From contig DMQJ01000019.1 in NCBI GenBank assembly GCA_003455715.1, forward strand, positions 1 to 5,834: DNA of 5,834 nucleotides, in the 5' to 3' direction. Below the pieces are notes generated by a model. That model was not told the origin of the DNA. It saw only the letters and a program-made list of their open reading frames with translations, and made no database searches. Source of the stretch: Acidimicrobiaceae bacterium. Lineage in GTDB: Bacteria; Actinomycetota; Acidimicrobiia; Acidimicrobiales; Ilumatobacteraceae. Shown one piece after another: positions 5,723 through 5,834 of the stretch (position 1 is its first letter; the number at the start of each line of letters is the position of its first letter). Position numbers and translations under genes: made by a program.

Positions 5723-5751
5723 AGATCGGAAGAGCGGCGCGTAGGGAAGAG
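5723..5751 (+). other. Illumina adapter read-through
   Basis: AGATCGGAAGAGC at 5723-5735 is the 13-base start shared by Illumina TruSeq adapters. It continues as GGCGCGTAGGGAAGAG where the read 1 universal adapter has GTCGTGTAGGGAAAGAG, that is two substitutions and one missing A. Read in frame, it gives RSEERRVGK, a well-known peptide artefact of adapter contamination. It interrupts the fakA-like coding sequence directly, so it is technical sequence retained in a read or contig end. Confidence 0.93.
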
Positions 5752-5834
5752 ATGATATTTTAGCTGATCTCCGGTCATTTTAAAAAATACATTTTCCTTT
5801 AGCTCTTGCTGCGGTTTGCTTTCGGTTACAGGTT
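5752..5834. other. AT-rich tail of unknown, probably artefactual origin
   Basis: These 83 bases contain 30 G/C (about 36 percent), against a clearly GC-rich remainder. They include TTTTAAAAAA (5778-5787) and several T-runs and have no coding similarity to FakA. The sequence following the adapter in a normal read would be the rest of the adapter and then poly-A or noise; TAG, GATCTC, GGTC, ATT and AAAAAA occur here in the same order as in the remaining adapter plus poly-A, but with many gaps. It is therefore probably error-rich read-through, or less likely foreign DNA joined at the adapter. I see no gene in it. Confidence 0.7.

Noticed and set aside
5752..5834. Horizontally acquired AT-rich island or promoter region
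   Set aside because: The composition change coincides exactly with the Illumina adapter, so an artefact is far more likely than natural DNA.

Overview
The window is a compact, GC-rich bacterial chromosome fragment. Its gene content and order point to an actinobacterium, and I suspect class Acidimicrobiia. This placement rests on three things: the order fakA-like / recG / rsmD / coaD / coiled-coil protein / yceD / rpmF / plsX, a coiled-coil protein resembling mycobacterial SepIVA in the expected slot next to yceD, and GC-rich codons with frequent GTG starts. It is an inference without any marker gene.

Almost everything is on the minus strand, so the genes read right to left. In transcription order they are: the C-terminal part of a FakA/YloV (DAK2-type) protein (5722-5024), recG (5013-2890), rsmD (2648-2124), coaD (2102-1611), a SepIVA/DivIVA-like coiled-coil protein (1590-991), yceD/DUF177 (987-472), rpmF (389-210) and the first 66 codons of plsX (198-1). 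Gaps are mostly 3-21 nt, suggesting co-transcription. The two exceptions are the 82-nt rpmF leader, which holds a perfect inverted repeat, and the recG-rsmD interval. That interval holds one small plus-strand gene (2667-2861) for a 64-residue zinc-ribbon-like protein. It is divergent from rsmD by 18 nt and convergent with recG by 28 nt.

Functionally this is a housekeeping neighbourhood. It covers ribosome production (RsmD, YceD, L32), coenzyme A synthesis (CoaD), membrane lipid precursors (PlsX and FakA both produce acyl-phosphates), replication-fork rescue (RecG) and probably cell-envelope growth or division (the SepIVA-like protein). No RNA genes, CRISPR arrays, transposons or phage genes are visible.

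The right end is not natural sequence. At 5723 the FakA reading frame runs into an Illumina adapter (AGATCGGAAGAGC and a slightly corrupted continuation to about 5751), followed by 83 nt of AT-rich sequence unlike the rest. Everything after 5722 should be treated as a sequencing or assembly artefact. I found no convincing new multi-gene system. The points most worth a second look are the small zinc-ribbon gene, the SepIVA-like protein and the rpmF leader.
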